64,000 bases of DNA from Croceicoccus sediminis (GTDB taxonomy: Bacteria; Pseudomonadota; Alphaproteobacteria; Sphingomonadales; Sphingomonadaceae): contig NZ_SUNC01000001.1 of assembly GCF_007570835.1 (NCBI RefSeq), forward strand, positions 1,648,581-1,712,580. The letters run 5' to 3'. The notes beneath the pieces are model-generated. The model was not told where the DNA came from and did not search any database. It saw only the letters and a list, made by a program, of their open reading frames with translations. Positions within the stretch are counted from its first letter, which is position 1. Each line of letters starts with the position of its first letter. Shown in pieces: positions 18,930 through 26,781 of this stretch. The position numbers were made by a program, and so were the translations under genes.

Positions 18930-20663
18930 TTGGAAATTCAGCCCAATCCCCTCAAAAGCGCCGCACATGTGAAAGAGCGTCGCGGTCGCCGGGCAGACCC
19001 CCGGCTTGGCCGCGTGCTGCGCGGTTTCGCGCGCTTTCCGCGTGCGCTGCCGATCGGCATTTTCATCGCCATCGCGGTGCTCACCGCCGTGGGCGTTTGG
19101 GCGATCGAAATGGCGCAAAAGGACGCACGCAGCGTCGAACTGAGCCAGATCGCCACGGGCGCTACCGCCGCGCTTGAACGCCGCGCCAATGCCAATGCCG
19201 CCTATCTGCGATCGGGTGCGGCTCTGCTCGCGACACAGGACGACGTACCGGCGTCGCTTTTCCGGACTTTCGTAGGGCAACTGAGGCTAGACGCCAATTT
19301 CCGCGGCGCGGAAGGTATCGGCTGGGCCGCCCGCGTCGACAGCAATGACATCCCGGCTTTCGAGGCCGAGCAACAGAAACTGGGAACCACCGGTTTCGCC
19401 GTCCATCCCCTGCCGCGCCCGGACCAAGCCTATGCCGTGCCGGTCACCTACATTCAGCCGCTGACAGACCGCAATCGCCGTGCCATCGGCTTCAACATGT
19501 TCTCCGAAGCGACGCGCCGGGCTGCGATGCTGGAAGCTGAACGTCTCGCCCGGCCGACCGCATCGGGGCGCGTCGTGCTGGTGCAGGAAACAGAACAAAG
19601 GACTGCTCCGGGCTTTCTTATCTACATGCCGGTGTTCAAGATCGACCCGGCCGGCACCCGCCGCCTCGAAGGCTATGTCTATAGCCCGTTCAACGCGCAG
19701 GACTTCGTGGAATCGGCCCTGGAGGGTGAACTGCCCACTCGTGCCCGGATCGGCCTCTATGATGGCGCGGTCGCGCCCGAGAACCTGCTGGCAGAGCTTT
19801 CGACCGGAGAGACCGGCGGCGAAAGCCGGACTCGGCAGATTGTCATCGGCAACCGCACTTTCACCATGGAAGTGCACTCGCTCAAGAAATCGATGTTGAG
19901 CGACATCGCCGTCATCGTCCTTCTCTCCGGGCTTGTCGTGGCCAGCCTTGCCCTTGCCATCGCGTGGCTGCTGACGCGTCAGGCGGCGGAAGCGCGACAA
20001 GTCATCGGCATTCTCGAAGAACAGGCCGCGATCCGCAATTCGCTGACCCGCGAGCTCAACCACCGCGTGAAGAACACACTGGCCAATGTCCTGTCGATCG
20101 TGTCGCTGACGCGCAGGCGAGCCAGTTCGCTCGACGCCTTTGCCACGTCGCTCGACGGCCGCATCCGCGCGCTTTCGGCGACGCACGACCTGCTCACGCA
20201 GTCGGAATGGGGCACGACACCGGTGAGATCGGTGATCGAGGTCGAAATGGCGCCCTACGCGTTGGGTCGCGATTCCACTGTCGAGATGGACGGCCCCGAT
20301 GTCGAACTGGCGCCCAACGATGCCTTGTCGCTGGGCCTCGCCATTCACGAACTGGCGACCAACGCGGCCAAGTTCGGCGCGCTTAGTGTGCCGGGCGGGA
20401 ACGTCACGGTCGATTGGGATCTCGTTTCGGAAAACCTGGTGCGCGTCCGCTGGAAGGAAAGTGGCGGGCCGACCGTATCGGAAACGCGTCCGCGCGGTTT
20501 CGGCACCGAACTGATCGAGAAGATCGTCGCGCACGAATTGCGCAATCCGGTGGACCTCGTGTTCGAATCGAGCGGTGTGCGCTGCACGATGCTGATCCCG
20601 GTCCGCACGCCGAGCGAATTCCTGATCCGCGCAAAGCGGGATAGCGAAGCCGAGGAAGACTGA
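18930..20663 (+). CDS. CHASE-domain HWE/HisKA_2 sensor histidine kinase of the stress response locus
   Basis: A 577-residue membrane sensor. It has a transmembrane segment near residues 38-58 and a periplasmic CHASE domain (~80-300, including RGAEGIGWAARVD and IGFNMFSEATRRAAML). A second transmembrane segment is near 325-350 (IAVIVLLSGLVVASLALAIAW), followed by the phosphoacceptor LNHRVKNTLANVLSIV and an ATPase domain with LAIHELATNAAKFGA and GFGTELIEKIV. HWE kinases next to phyR phosphorylate or dephosphorylate PhyR (PhyK- or PhyP-type), and the direction here is unknown. The only upstream starts are TTG 18930 and GTG 18969, so the exact start is uncertain. Confidence 0.85.
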   Translation: MEIQPNPLKSAAHVKERRGRRADPRLGRVLRGFARFPRALPIGIFIAIAVLTAVGVWAIEMAQKDARSVELSQIATGATAALERRANANAAYLRSGAALLATQDDVPASLFRTFVGQLRLDANFRGAEGIGWAARVDSNDIPAFEAEQQKLGTTGFAVHPLPRPDQAYAVPVTYIQPLTDRNRRAIGFNMFSEATRRAAMLEAERLARPTASGRVVLVQETEQRTAPGFLIYMPVFKIDPAGTRRLEGYVYSPFNAQDFVESALEGELPTRARIGLYDGAVAPENLLAELSTGETGGESRTRQIVIGNRTFTMEVHSLKKSMLSDIAVIVLLSGLVVASLALAIAWLLTRQAAEARQVIGILEEQAAIRNSLTRELNHRVKNTLANVLSIVSLTRRRASSLDAFATSLDGRIRALSATHDLLTQSEWGTTPVRSVIEVEMAPYALGRDSTVEMDGPDVELAPNDALSLGLAIHELATNAAKFGALSVPGGNVTVDWDLVSENLVRVRWKESGGPTVSETRPRGFGTELIEKIVAHELRNPVDLVFESSGVRCTMLIPVRTPSEFLIRAKRDSEAEED

Positions 20664-20791
20664 AACCGAGCCGGCTGAGGGGCAACAGGCTTAGCGCTAT
20701 CGAAGCGGTGGCGACGCGCGAGTGGCTCCCGGCGCCACGGTACGGATTGCTTGTAAGCACGCTCCACAGCTTCTGACAGAGCCGCATACGA

Positions 20792-20827
20792 AAAGGCCCG
20801 CCGCTCATGATGGAGCGGCGGGCCTTT
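20792..20827. terminator. bidirectional terminator between the kinase gene and phyR
   Basis: AAAGGCCCGCCGCT at 20792-20805 pairs perfectly with AGCGGCGGGCCTTT at 20814-20827. The two flanking genes converge, so it can serve both. Confidence 0.9.
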
Positions 20828-20849
20828 CGCTAGTCTTTGCCGATATGCC

Positions 20850-21647
20850 TTACGGCAGCGGGCGGCTCGATCCGAAGAACAGCGCCTGGCTGATCGCGGC
20901 ACGCACCGTCGATTCCTGGAACGGCTTGGTGACGAGGTAGGTCGGCTCAGGCCGGTCACCCGTCAGCAGGCGTTCGGGATAGGCGGTGATGAAGATCACC
21001 GGCACCGAACCGATCGTGAGAATGTCGTCGACCGCGTCGAGACCCGAGCTGCCGTCGGCAAGCTGGATATCGGCCAGAACGAGACCGGGCATCTTGTCGG
21101 CGATGACGTCCTGAGCCTGCGTGCGCGTGGCCGCAGTGCCGCAGATGTCGTGACCCAGCGAGCGGACGAGGTCCTCCAGCTGCATCGAGATCAGCGGCTC
21201 GTCCTCGATGATGAGGACATTGGTGGTGGATTCCTTGTCGATCTCCGACACCGCATCCTGGACGAGGTTTTCGACCTCTTCCTCGGAAAGGTCCATGATC
21301 TCGGCCGCTTGCCCGATGGAGAAATCCTCCAGCGTGGTCAGCAGCAGCGCCTGTCGGTTCATCGGCGTGATGGCCGAAAGGCGTTCCTGTGCGGCAGCCT
21401 CGTGGTCGATGGCACCGGAATCGATGTCGGCAACTTCGAGGTAAGCACTGGACCAGAGCTTGTTGAAAGCGCGGTAAAGCGGCACCCGGCCGCCTTCACC
21501 AAGGCTGGCCTTCAGTTCCGGGTCGGCGAGAACCGCCTCCAGAGTAGCGCGGACGAAAGCGTCGCCAGTGCTTTGCGAACCCGAAAGCGCGCGAGCGTAG
21601 CGACGAAGATATGGCAGATTGGCGGCAACCTTGGCCCCGAGAGACAT
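20850..21647 (-). CDS. phyR: PhyR, general stress response anti-anti-sigma response regulator
   Basis: A 265-residue protein with the diagnostic order sigma-like domain then receiver. Residues 1-135 resemble ECF sigma regions 2 and 4 without DNA-binding function. Residues 143-262 form the receiver, with acidic pocket E148-D149-E150, phosphoacceptor D193 (VLADIQLADGSSG) and K241 (VTKPF). On phosphorylation PhyR binds NepR and frees EcfG. It is preceded by an EcfG promoter, giving positive feedback. Confidence 0.96.
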   Translation of the reverse strand: MSLGAKVAANLPYLRRYARALSGSQSTGDAFVRATLEAVLADPELKASLGEGGRVPLYRAFNKLWSSAYLEVADIDSGAIDHEAAAQERLSAITPMNRQALLLTTLEDFSIGQAAEIMDLSEEEVENLVQDAVSEIDKESTTNVLIIEDEPLISMQLEDLVRSLGHDICGTAATRTQAQDVIADKMPGLVLADIQLADGSSGLDAVDDILTIGSVPVIFITAYPERLLTGDRPEPTYLVTKPFQESTVRAAISQALFFGSSRPLP

Positions 21648-21681
21648 GCAAGCCCTTCCCGTAATTTGAATCAGCTGCCGT

Positions 21682-21706
21682 AACGCGCGTGCGCGAGGTC
21701 AGTTCC
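21682..21706 (-). promoter_or_regulatory. EcfG promoter of phyR
   Basis: On the minus strand GGAAC (21706-21702) and CGTT (21685-21682) are separated by exactly 16 bases. The predicted transcript would start ~30 bp before the phyR ATG. Confidence 0.82.
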
Positions 21707-21802
21707 CAGATATTTGCCGAATTGTTCACACCGTTGCAATCGCGTAACGTTCGGGGCACGGGACTGCCATTCACGAAGCAGCACGGTTGGATGAGGGTTT
21801 GC

Positions 21803-22549
21803 ATGACTTCTGGCTCTGAGCATTTTGCCTGCACGCAATGTCCGCTGCTGTCGTGCCCCGGCCTGCGCAAGCAGGATCAGGAGCGCCTGGCCCTGATCCA
21901 GGAATTCAAGCACGGAGAGCTTGGCGCCGACCGGGGTGAGCAGGTGCTGATCCAGGACACGAAGAGCGAACACCTCTACACCGTTCTGAAAGGCGTCCTG
22001 ATCCGTTATCGCCTGATGGACGACGGCCGGCGGCAGATCATCAATTTCCTCTTCCCCGGCGATCTCATCGGCCTTCAGGCCACTCTGGACGAGCCTATGA
22101 CCCACGGGGTCGAGGCGTTGACCGATGCGCGCCTGTGCGTGTTTCCCCGCGCCGACTTCCGCAAGTTCGTCAGCCAGTTTCCCGATCTCAACTATGACAT
22201 CGTATGGCTGGCCGCGAAAGAAGAAGCGGCGCTTGAGGAACACCTCGTCGCTCTGGGCCAGCGCAATGCGCGCGAACGCATCGCCTATCTCGCCCTGTTC
22301 CTGATCGAACGGGCGGAACAGACCTGCCTGACCAGCGGCCCGCACAAGATTTCTCTGGCCGTGACGCAAAGCCAGATCGCCGACATGCTTGGCCTTTCGC
22401 TCGTTCACACCAACCGGTCGCTACAGTCGCTGCGCAGGGACGGACTGGTCCGCTGGACCCTGACCGAGATCGAGATCCCCGACATGGAAGCGGTGCGAGA
22501 TCTGGTCCAGGTGGAGAGCGCGAACAGCAAAAAGCGGCCCTTCATATAA
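21803..22549 (+). CDS. Crp/Fnr-family regulator with four conserved-type cysteines
   Basis: A 248-residue transcription factor starting at ATG 21803, which has GAGGG at the right distance; the longer frame has none. The N-terminal cluster has Cys at residues 10, 13 and 18 (CTQC, then PLLSC), and a fourth Cys is at 112 (ARLCVF). This is the Fnr/FixK layout for an oxygen-sensing [4Fe-4S] cluster, though spacing differs slightly from E. coli Fnr. The cyclic-nucleotide-like beta-barrel covers ~30-140. The winged-helix HTH is ~195-230 (VTQSQIADMLGLSLVHTNRSLQSLRRDG). Divergent from phyR. Confidence 0.85.
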   Translation: MTSGSEHFACTQCPLLSCPGLRKQDQERLALIQEFKHGELGADRGEQVLIQDTKSEHLYTVLKGVLIRYRLMDDGRRQIINFLFPGDLIGLQATLDEPMTHGVEALTDARLCVFPRADFRKFVSQFPDLNYDIVWLAAKEEAALEEHLVALGQRNARERIAYLALFLIERAEQTCLTSGPHKISLAVTQSQIADMLGLSLVHTNRSLQSLRRDGLVRWTLTEIEIPDMEAVRDLVQVESANSKKRPFI

Positions 22550-22702
22550 ATAATTACTTCTAATAATCAGTATCTTGTGCATTTTTTTGGGCAGGAGGCA
22601 GATTCTTTCGAGTGGCGCAGGAACCACTTCTTCGGCCGTGCATTTTCACTATATCACCGCCGAGACCCCCCTCCCGTCCAAGCGGCCGGTGATACGATCC
22701 CG
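22550..22702 (+). other. untranslated stretch between the Fnr-like gene and its terminator, possible small RNA
   Basis: About 150 bases without a credible ORF separate the stop codon from a very strong terminator. It contains GGAAC-N16-CATT (GGAAC near 22619), one base off the EcfG consensus, so a separate small transcript ending at the terminator is possible. A long 3' untranslated region is equally compatible. Confidence 0.3.
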
Positions 22703-22745
22703 AAAGGCCTTCGCTCCCTAACAGGGGGAGCGGAGGCCTTTTTTT
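22703..22745 (+). terminator. strong intrinsic terminator downstream of the Fnr-like gene
   Basis: A 16-base arm at 22703-22718 (AAAGGCCT, then CGCTCCC) pairs with GGGAGCG and AGGCCTTT at 22726-22741 with one mismatch, and is followed by T's to 22745. Confidence 0.9.
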
Positions 22746-22867
22746 CATGACTGTTGCCTAGGGCGCGCGACCAAGTGGCATGGACGAGGTGGAACGTCCG
22801 AATGCCCCCCGTTGCGGACGTTCTAGTTCGACGATCTCAATGTCCGAAATTGGGCTGGGAATTGATA

Positions 22868-23308
22868 TTAGGTTGTCGCCATTGAAGCCCATGCAAAAAA
22901 CATCGTCGAGGTGAGCCCTAGCAGGGTTCTCACACCGTGAAGCTGCCCCCAATGCAGGAGTAGGGTTCTTGTATCGGGACCCGCTTGCTCGGGCCGGATG
23001 GCTTTCAGTCGCTTGTTCGTCGGCATAATCGCTATGATCGTGAATGGCCAGTTGGCGAGCAGCGCGGTGCTTCCAGCGATCCACAACAATTGGCCCGATA
23101 AATACCAAGCCGCCAAGCCGAATGCCCCGCCAACGATAGCTAGACCGGACTGTATCGGCAGCGCTTTCGCGTAGCTTGGTTGCCATTGTGCGAGAAGCGG
23201 TTCGTCCGTCAAAAGCAGGCGTGCGGGGTGTTCGACCAGACTGATATAGCCCGCCGCACCGGCAAACAGAGCGGCAGACGTGAGTGCAATGACAGCGAAA
23301 AGCAACAT
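22868..23308 (-). CDS. DUF1772-like four-helix membrane protein
   Basis: A 146-residue protein starting MLLFAVIALTSAALFAGAAGY, with four hydrophobic helices and the central Glu-Pro/Trp segment (EPLLAQWQPSYAKAL). The layout and the start AALFAGAAGYISLVEHPARL resemble DUF1772 (anthrone oxygenase-like) integral membrane proteins. Biochemical function in bacteria is unknown. The longer frame to 23365 adds a basic leader without a ribosome binding site. It is surrounded by gene-poor sequence and has no obvious operon partner. Confidence 0.65.
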   Translation of the reverse strand: MLLFAVIALTSAALFAGAAGYISLVEHPARLLLTDEPLLAQWQPSYAKALPIQSGLAIVGGAFGLAAWYLSGQLLWIAGSTALLANWPFTIIAIMPTNKRLKAIRPEQAGPDTRTLLLHWGQLHGVRTLLGLTSTMFFAWASMATT

Positions 23309-23653
23309 GGGGATTCCTCGGCATGAGCCGGGGAGACGCGAAACATAGAGCCAGCGTCTCCCCAAGCAAGTTGGATCAACGCCGCGGCTAAGAAGAACCC
23401 ACGGTGTGGGTGCAGGAGCTACCGACCTGCCACTCTATTTTCGGCTGTCATATGCTGCACCAAGGTTCGTGATCGATCAAGCTCAATGTCCGCATTGGTG
23501 TCTCAAGCGGACATTGGTCGACAACTGCAGGGTAATCCGCTTCCCACCGTTGCTGTCGGTGGTGAATTTGTTCCCGCCACTTGGCCGTCAGCGACATCAA
23601 AAAAGGCCCGCCGACTGGCGAGCCCCAATGATGCGCGAATTGACCGAAGGCGA
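23309..23653. other. gene-free stretch, 345 bp
   Basis: No convincing coding sequence on either strand. It contains the terminator of the response-regulator gene at its right end (23598-23624) and otherwise nothing I can identify. Confidence 0.6.
23598..23624 (-). terminator. terminator of the single-domain response regulator
   Basis: Reading leftward, GGCTCGCC (23624-23617) pairs with GGCGGGCC (23612-23605), with one mismatched pair, and is followed by a run of T's (A's at 23599-23604 on the plus strand). Confidence 0.8.
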
Positions 23654-24109
23654 TCAGTCGGAGGAAATTGCGCCCTTGAGGCGCGAGAACAGGCCTGTGC
23701 GGCGGCTGTCCGAAACGGCCGAGATCAGCGCCTCGGGGGCGTAAGGCTTGGTCAGGACCGTGCCCAGTTCCTTGATGTCGGCGGGGATTGCGTCGGGATT
23801 GCCGGTCGAGAACACGATGCGCGGGGGCCTGGGGCCGAGTTCATTGACGAGTTCGGCGACGGCCCAGCCATCGTCCCGATCGACCAGGTGCACGTCGAGC
23901 ACGATCACGTCGGGCTTGTGCTTTTCAAGAGCGGCCAGCGCCTGCTTCGTGCTGGAACACACGGTTACGGCAGGGGAGCCCGCGCCAAGCAGGATATCTT
24001 CGATAGAGAGGGCCAGGATCGGATCGTCTTCCACGACGAGAGCCGTGCCGACGTTACGATCGGTTCCCTCCGGCTTCGGCTGTGTGGACATGGACTGCGA
24101 CTTCCCCAT
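23654..24109 (-). CDS. single-domain response regulator (SdrG-like)
   Basis: A stand-alone receiver of ~145-151 residues with acidic pocket VVEDDP, phosphoacceptor Asp in VIVLDVHLVD, and Lys in LTKPYAPEAL. The region FSTGNPD resembles the FATG(U)Y signature of the SdrG/MrrA group of regulators, which feed the general stress response in Sphingomonas and relatives. The open frame starts at 24136, but that codon overlaps the -10 element of an EcfG promoter, so ATG 24109 or 24091 must be used. Membership in the SdrG group is an inference. Confidence 0.78.
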   Translation of the reverse strand: MGKSQSMSTQPKPEGTDRNVGTALVVEDDPILALSIEDILLGAGSPAVTVCSSTKQALAALEKHKPDVIVLDVHLVDRDDGWAVAELVNELGPRPPRIVFSTGNPDAIPADIKELGTVLTKPYAPEALISAVSDSRRTGLFSRLKGAISSD

Positions 24110-24135
24110 CGGGTGTTCATTCACCCTTGTCTGCA

Positions 24136-24161
24136 AACGCGAGGAAGGCAGGCGAAGTTCC
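24136..24161 (-). promoter_or_regulatory. candidate EcfG promoter of the single-domain response regulator
   Basis: On the minus strand GGAAC (24161-24157) and CGTT (24139-24136) are separated by exactly 17 bases, directly upstream of the response regulator gene. Confidence 0.8.
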
Positions 24162-24201
24162 CGCTTTGTCGCCGCAATTGCGAAAAGATTTGCCGGATCG
24201 G

Positions 24202-25365
24202 TCAGAGCGGCTTGGAATAGATCGTGTATTCGCGGTTCACATCGGCATCGATGGCCTCCGCGATCGCGTTCATCCCCTGGTTGTCATCGAGGATCCAGCC
24301 GATCTCGCCGCGCTTGGCATTGTAGTCCTCTACCGCGGCGCGGCGGATGTATTCGATCATCATGAAAGCCAGCTGGCTGGCAAGGCGCGAGCTTTGCAGA
24401 TGCTTGCGCACCCCCATAAGCGGCACGCGCATGTCGGCGTTCTTCGGCTTGCGGATCCAGTTCAGCAGCTTGAACCAGCCGAAGGGGAACAGCTTGCCGT
24501 TTATCGCCTTGATCGGCTGATTGACGTCGGGAAGCGTCATCATGAAGGCCACCGGCTCGCCGTCGTATTCGGCGATCATGATAAGGTCCTCGCGCACCAG
24601 CGGGCGCAGCTTCTTGCCGGTATGGGCGACCTCGCGGTCGGTGATGGGGACAAAGCCCCAGTTGCCCGACCATGCGTCGTTGAGGATCTCGAGGATGATC
24701 GCCGCTTCCTCGTCGAATTTCGACTTGTCGACGCGGCGCACGGTGATCCGCTCGTTCTTCTCGCCCGAGGATATGATCCGCTGGATCAGTTTCGGAAACT
24801 CCTGCGTCACGTCTAGGTCGAAGGTCCGCAGGGTCTTGGCAGGCGTATAGCCCATCGCCTCAACCCAAGGCTGATACTTTGCCGGGTGGTGGCCCATCAT
24901 CACCGTCGGCGAATGGTCGTGGCCCAGCGTCAAGAGGCCCGGTTCTTCCCAGATCGACAGCGAGATCGGCGCGAGGATACAGGTCATGCCCTTTTCGCGC
25001 AGCCAGTCCTCGGCCCGCAGGATCAGCGCCTGTGCAACGGCCTCGTCCTCGGCATCGAGCAGGCCCCAGTTGCCGGTGCCCGGACCCATGCCCTGTTCGG
25101 GCGGCATGGTGTGGGCCAGCCTGTCGAAGTGAGCGGAGATGCGACCCACAGGCCTCCCATCGCGCCTGGCGATGAACAGCTGGACTTCGGCATGGTCGAA
25201 GAAGGGGTTCTTCTTCGGGTCGATGACTTCGGCCGCCTCGGCGCGCAGGGGCGGCACCCAGTGGGGATCGTCGCGGTTCAGCGCATAGCCGATGTCGAGA
25301 AAGACCTTGCGCCCGGCGCGATCGACGACCGGCTCGACGACGATGCCGTTACCTTGTGCCCCCAT
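24202..25365 (-). CDS. GNAT-fold N-acyltransferase-like protein, possible ceramide synthase
   Basis: A 387-residue cytoplasmic protein with two halves. The N-terminal half carries ARRDGRPVGRISAHFD and a PISLSIWEEPGLL block. The C-terminal GNAT-like half has ILNDAWSGNWGFVPIT, then PVAFMMTLPDVN and ASQLAFMMIEYIRRAAVEDYNAKRGEIGWILDDN. The family is usually called N-acetyltransferase or 'dATP pyrophosphohydrolase-like' (YghO group) without proof. It sits 15 bp downstream of a fatty-acid hydroxylase gene. From that pairing I infer an N-acyltransferase in sphingolipid synthesis; this is not established here. Confidence 0.6.
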   Translation of the reverse strand: MGAQGNGIVVEPVVDRAGRKVFLDIGYALNRDDPHWVPPLRAEAAEVIDPKKNPFFDHAEVQLFIARRDGRPVGRISAHFDRLAHTMPPEQGMGPGTGNWGLLDAEDEAVAQALILRAEDWLREKGMTCILAPISLSIWEEPGLLTLGHDHSPTVMMGHHPAKYQPWVEAMGYTPAKTLRTFDLDVTQEFPKLIQRIISSGEKNERITVRRVDKSKFDEEAAIILEILNDAWSGNWGFVPITDREVAHTGKKLRPLVREDLIMIAEYDGEPVAFMMTLPDVNQPIKAINGKLFPFGWFKLLNWIRKPKNADMRVPLMGVRKHLQSSRLASQLAFMMIEYIRRAAVEDYNAKRGEIGWILDDNQGMNAIAEAIDADVNREYTIYSKPL

Positions 25366-25380
25366 GTCCGTGATCCTGCT

Positions 25381-26208
25381 TCAGGCCGCAGTCTTGTTGC
25401 GGTTGGGGTCGAACCCCTCCTTGCCCATCGCGCGGCGGCGCGGGTGGCCAGAGGCGATGCCGCCCGACAGGTCCTTCACCCAAGGCCAGCGCTTGGCCAC
25501 TTCCTCGTCATAGCCGAGGTTGAACACGGTCGGCGAACGCTTGGGCCGGTCCTTCTTCTCGTAATACGTGCCCAGGACGCGGTCCCAGACGTAGTTCGTG
25601 ATGCCGAAGTTGCCGTCCTCGTCGAAGTAGTGATGTTCGACGTGGCGCTGCTTCATCGTCTGCACCCACTTCCACTTCGGCTTGAAGGCCAGATGCTGGA
25701 TGCAGTGCATGAATTCGTAATAGCAGGTGGTCAGCAGGCCCGCGGCAAAGGCCGCAGCCAGACCGCCGATGCCGCCGATGGCATAGCCGATGGGCGCGGT
25801 GGCGATGAAGATCGTGGGCACCGTCGTGTGCAGCGCGCCGAACAGCACCTCGAGGTGGTTCGGGTCCTGGTGGTGATCGTAGTGAATACGCTTCCACGTG
25901 CTCGCCAGCGGCTTGATCTTGTACATCCACTGTCCGTGCAGGACGTACTGGTGCAACAGGTGCCAGACCAGCGGATAGACGATCGTGGCGGCCAGGAACG
26001 CGGCCACCGCGCGCAGCGGCGTGGTCGGCCAGACCGCGAAGGCCACGACACACAGCGCCGTCAAGCCCAGGTACGCGATGATCGTGTAGTGCTGAAAATA
26101 GGCAACGATCAGCTGCTTCAGCGTCATCCGGTCGAGATAGTGCGAACGCTTCCAGAACGGGAGCTTCGCCTCGTCGGCGGCGGCAGGGGTTGATGTCGTC
26201 TGAGTCAT
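25381..26208 (-). CDS. fatty acid hydroxylase superfamily membrane di-iron enzyme
   Basis: A 275-residue membrane protein starting MTQTTSTPAAADE; the longer frame upstream is arginine-rich and not conserved-looking. The His boxes of the sterol desaturase/fatty acid hydroxylase superfamily are all present: HLLHQYVLH, HYDHHQDPNH, HCIQH and HVEHHYFDEDGNFG, separated by hydrophobic helices at ~50-100 and ~150-190. These ligate a di-iron centre. The HxxHH spacing is that of fatty-acid 2-hydroxylases, and sphingomonad ceramides carry 2-hydroxy acyl chains, so that role is a reasonable inference. First gene of a two-gene operon with the acyltransferase. Confidence 0.8.
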   Translation of the reverse strand: MTQTTSTPAAADEAKLPFWKRSHYLDRMTLKQLIVAYFQHYTIIAYLGLTALCVVAFAVWPTTPLRAVAAFLAATIVYPLVWHLLHQYVLHGQWMYKIKPLASTWKRIHYDHHQDPNHLEVLFGALHTTVPTIFIATAPIGYAIGGIGGLAAAFAAGLLTTCYYEFMHCIQHLAFKPKWKWVQTMKQRHVEHHYFDEDGNFGITNYVWDRVLGTYYEKKDRPKRSPTVFNLGYDEEVAKRWPWVKDLSGGIASGHPRRRAMGKEGFDPNRNKTAA

Positions 26209-26373
26209 CGTGGTCGGCTTCTTCGTTGATCTCTGGGCGCGGCCCTTAGCATCTGCATCCCGCGCGGGCCAGACGCGCGAGGCGGCCCGCATCATTTGGC
26301 GGGTCGGCGTGCTTATAGCGCAACGGGTGAACCGCGCCTGAGCAGGACGTGTGCGACCCAATTGCCCCTACGG

Positions 26374-26409
26374 AAAAGGGCCGCACCGACAATGCCGGCG
26401 CGGCCCTTT
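26374..26409 (-). terminator. terminator of the small lipoprotein gene
   Basis: AAAGGGCCGC at 26375-26384 pairs perfectly with GCGGCCCTTT at 26400-26409. Reading leftward, T's follow the stem. Confidence 0.88.
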
Positions 26410-26435
26410 CCTTACCCCTTGGCGTCAAAGACCGA

Positions 26436-26711
26436 TCAGTTGGTCTCGACAGTCATCGACGGATTGCCGTCGATGTCGGCGGTGACGGAGGTGTCGCCAT
26501 CGTTGATGTCGGCGTTCACGCCGTCTTCGCTGATGGTGACCGAATCGCCGCCATCGGCTTCCATGACGGGTTCGGTCATTGCCGGATCGGTGCCGACTTC
26601 CTCGGTCACGACTTCGGTTTCGGTTGCAGCCGGAGCATCGGCGGTGCTGTCACAGGCGGCAAGGCCCAGAGCGGACACGGCGACGAGGGCGGGCAGGATG
26701 ATCTTCTTCAT
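26436..26711 (-). CDS. small acidic lipoprotein of unknown function
   Basis: A 91-residue protein. The signal peptide MKKIILPALVAVSALGLAAC ends in a lipobox, with the lipidated Cys at residue 20. The mature part is almost all Asp, Glu, Thr and Val (for example EVVTEEVGTDPAM), has no basic residues, and is probably disordered. No family could be recognised. It has its own terminator, and the start is the ATG right after the lptG promoter-side gap; the longer frame reads backward through lptG. Confidence 0.75.
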   Translation of the reverse strand: MKKIILPALVAVSALGLAACDSTADAPAATETEVVTEEVGTDPAMTEPVMEADGGDSVTISEDGVNADINDGDTSVTADIDGNPSMTVETN

Positions 26712-26781
26712 GTAGCGTCTCCAATTTGTGGCGCAATTGTGGCAACTACGTCTCAAATGGGGCAACGGTTCCCGAAAAAAT

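Noticed and set aside
22758..23369. 203-codon minus-strand ORF overlapping the DUF1772-like gene
   Set aside because: It is the alternate frame of a gene with clear membrane helices; it lacks hydrophobic periodicity and a start signal.
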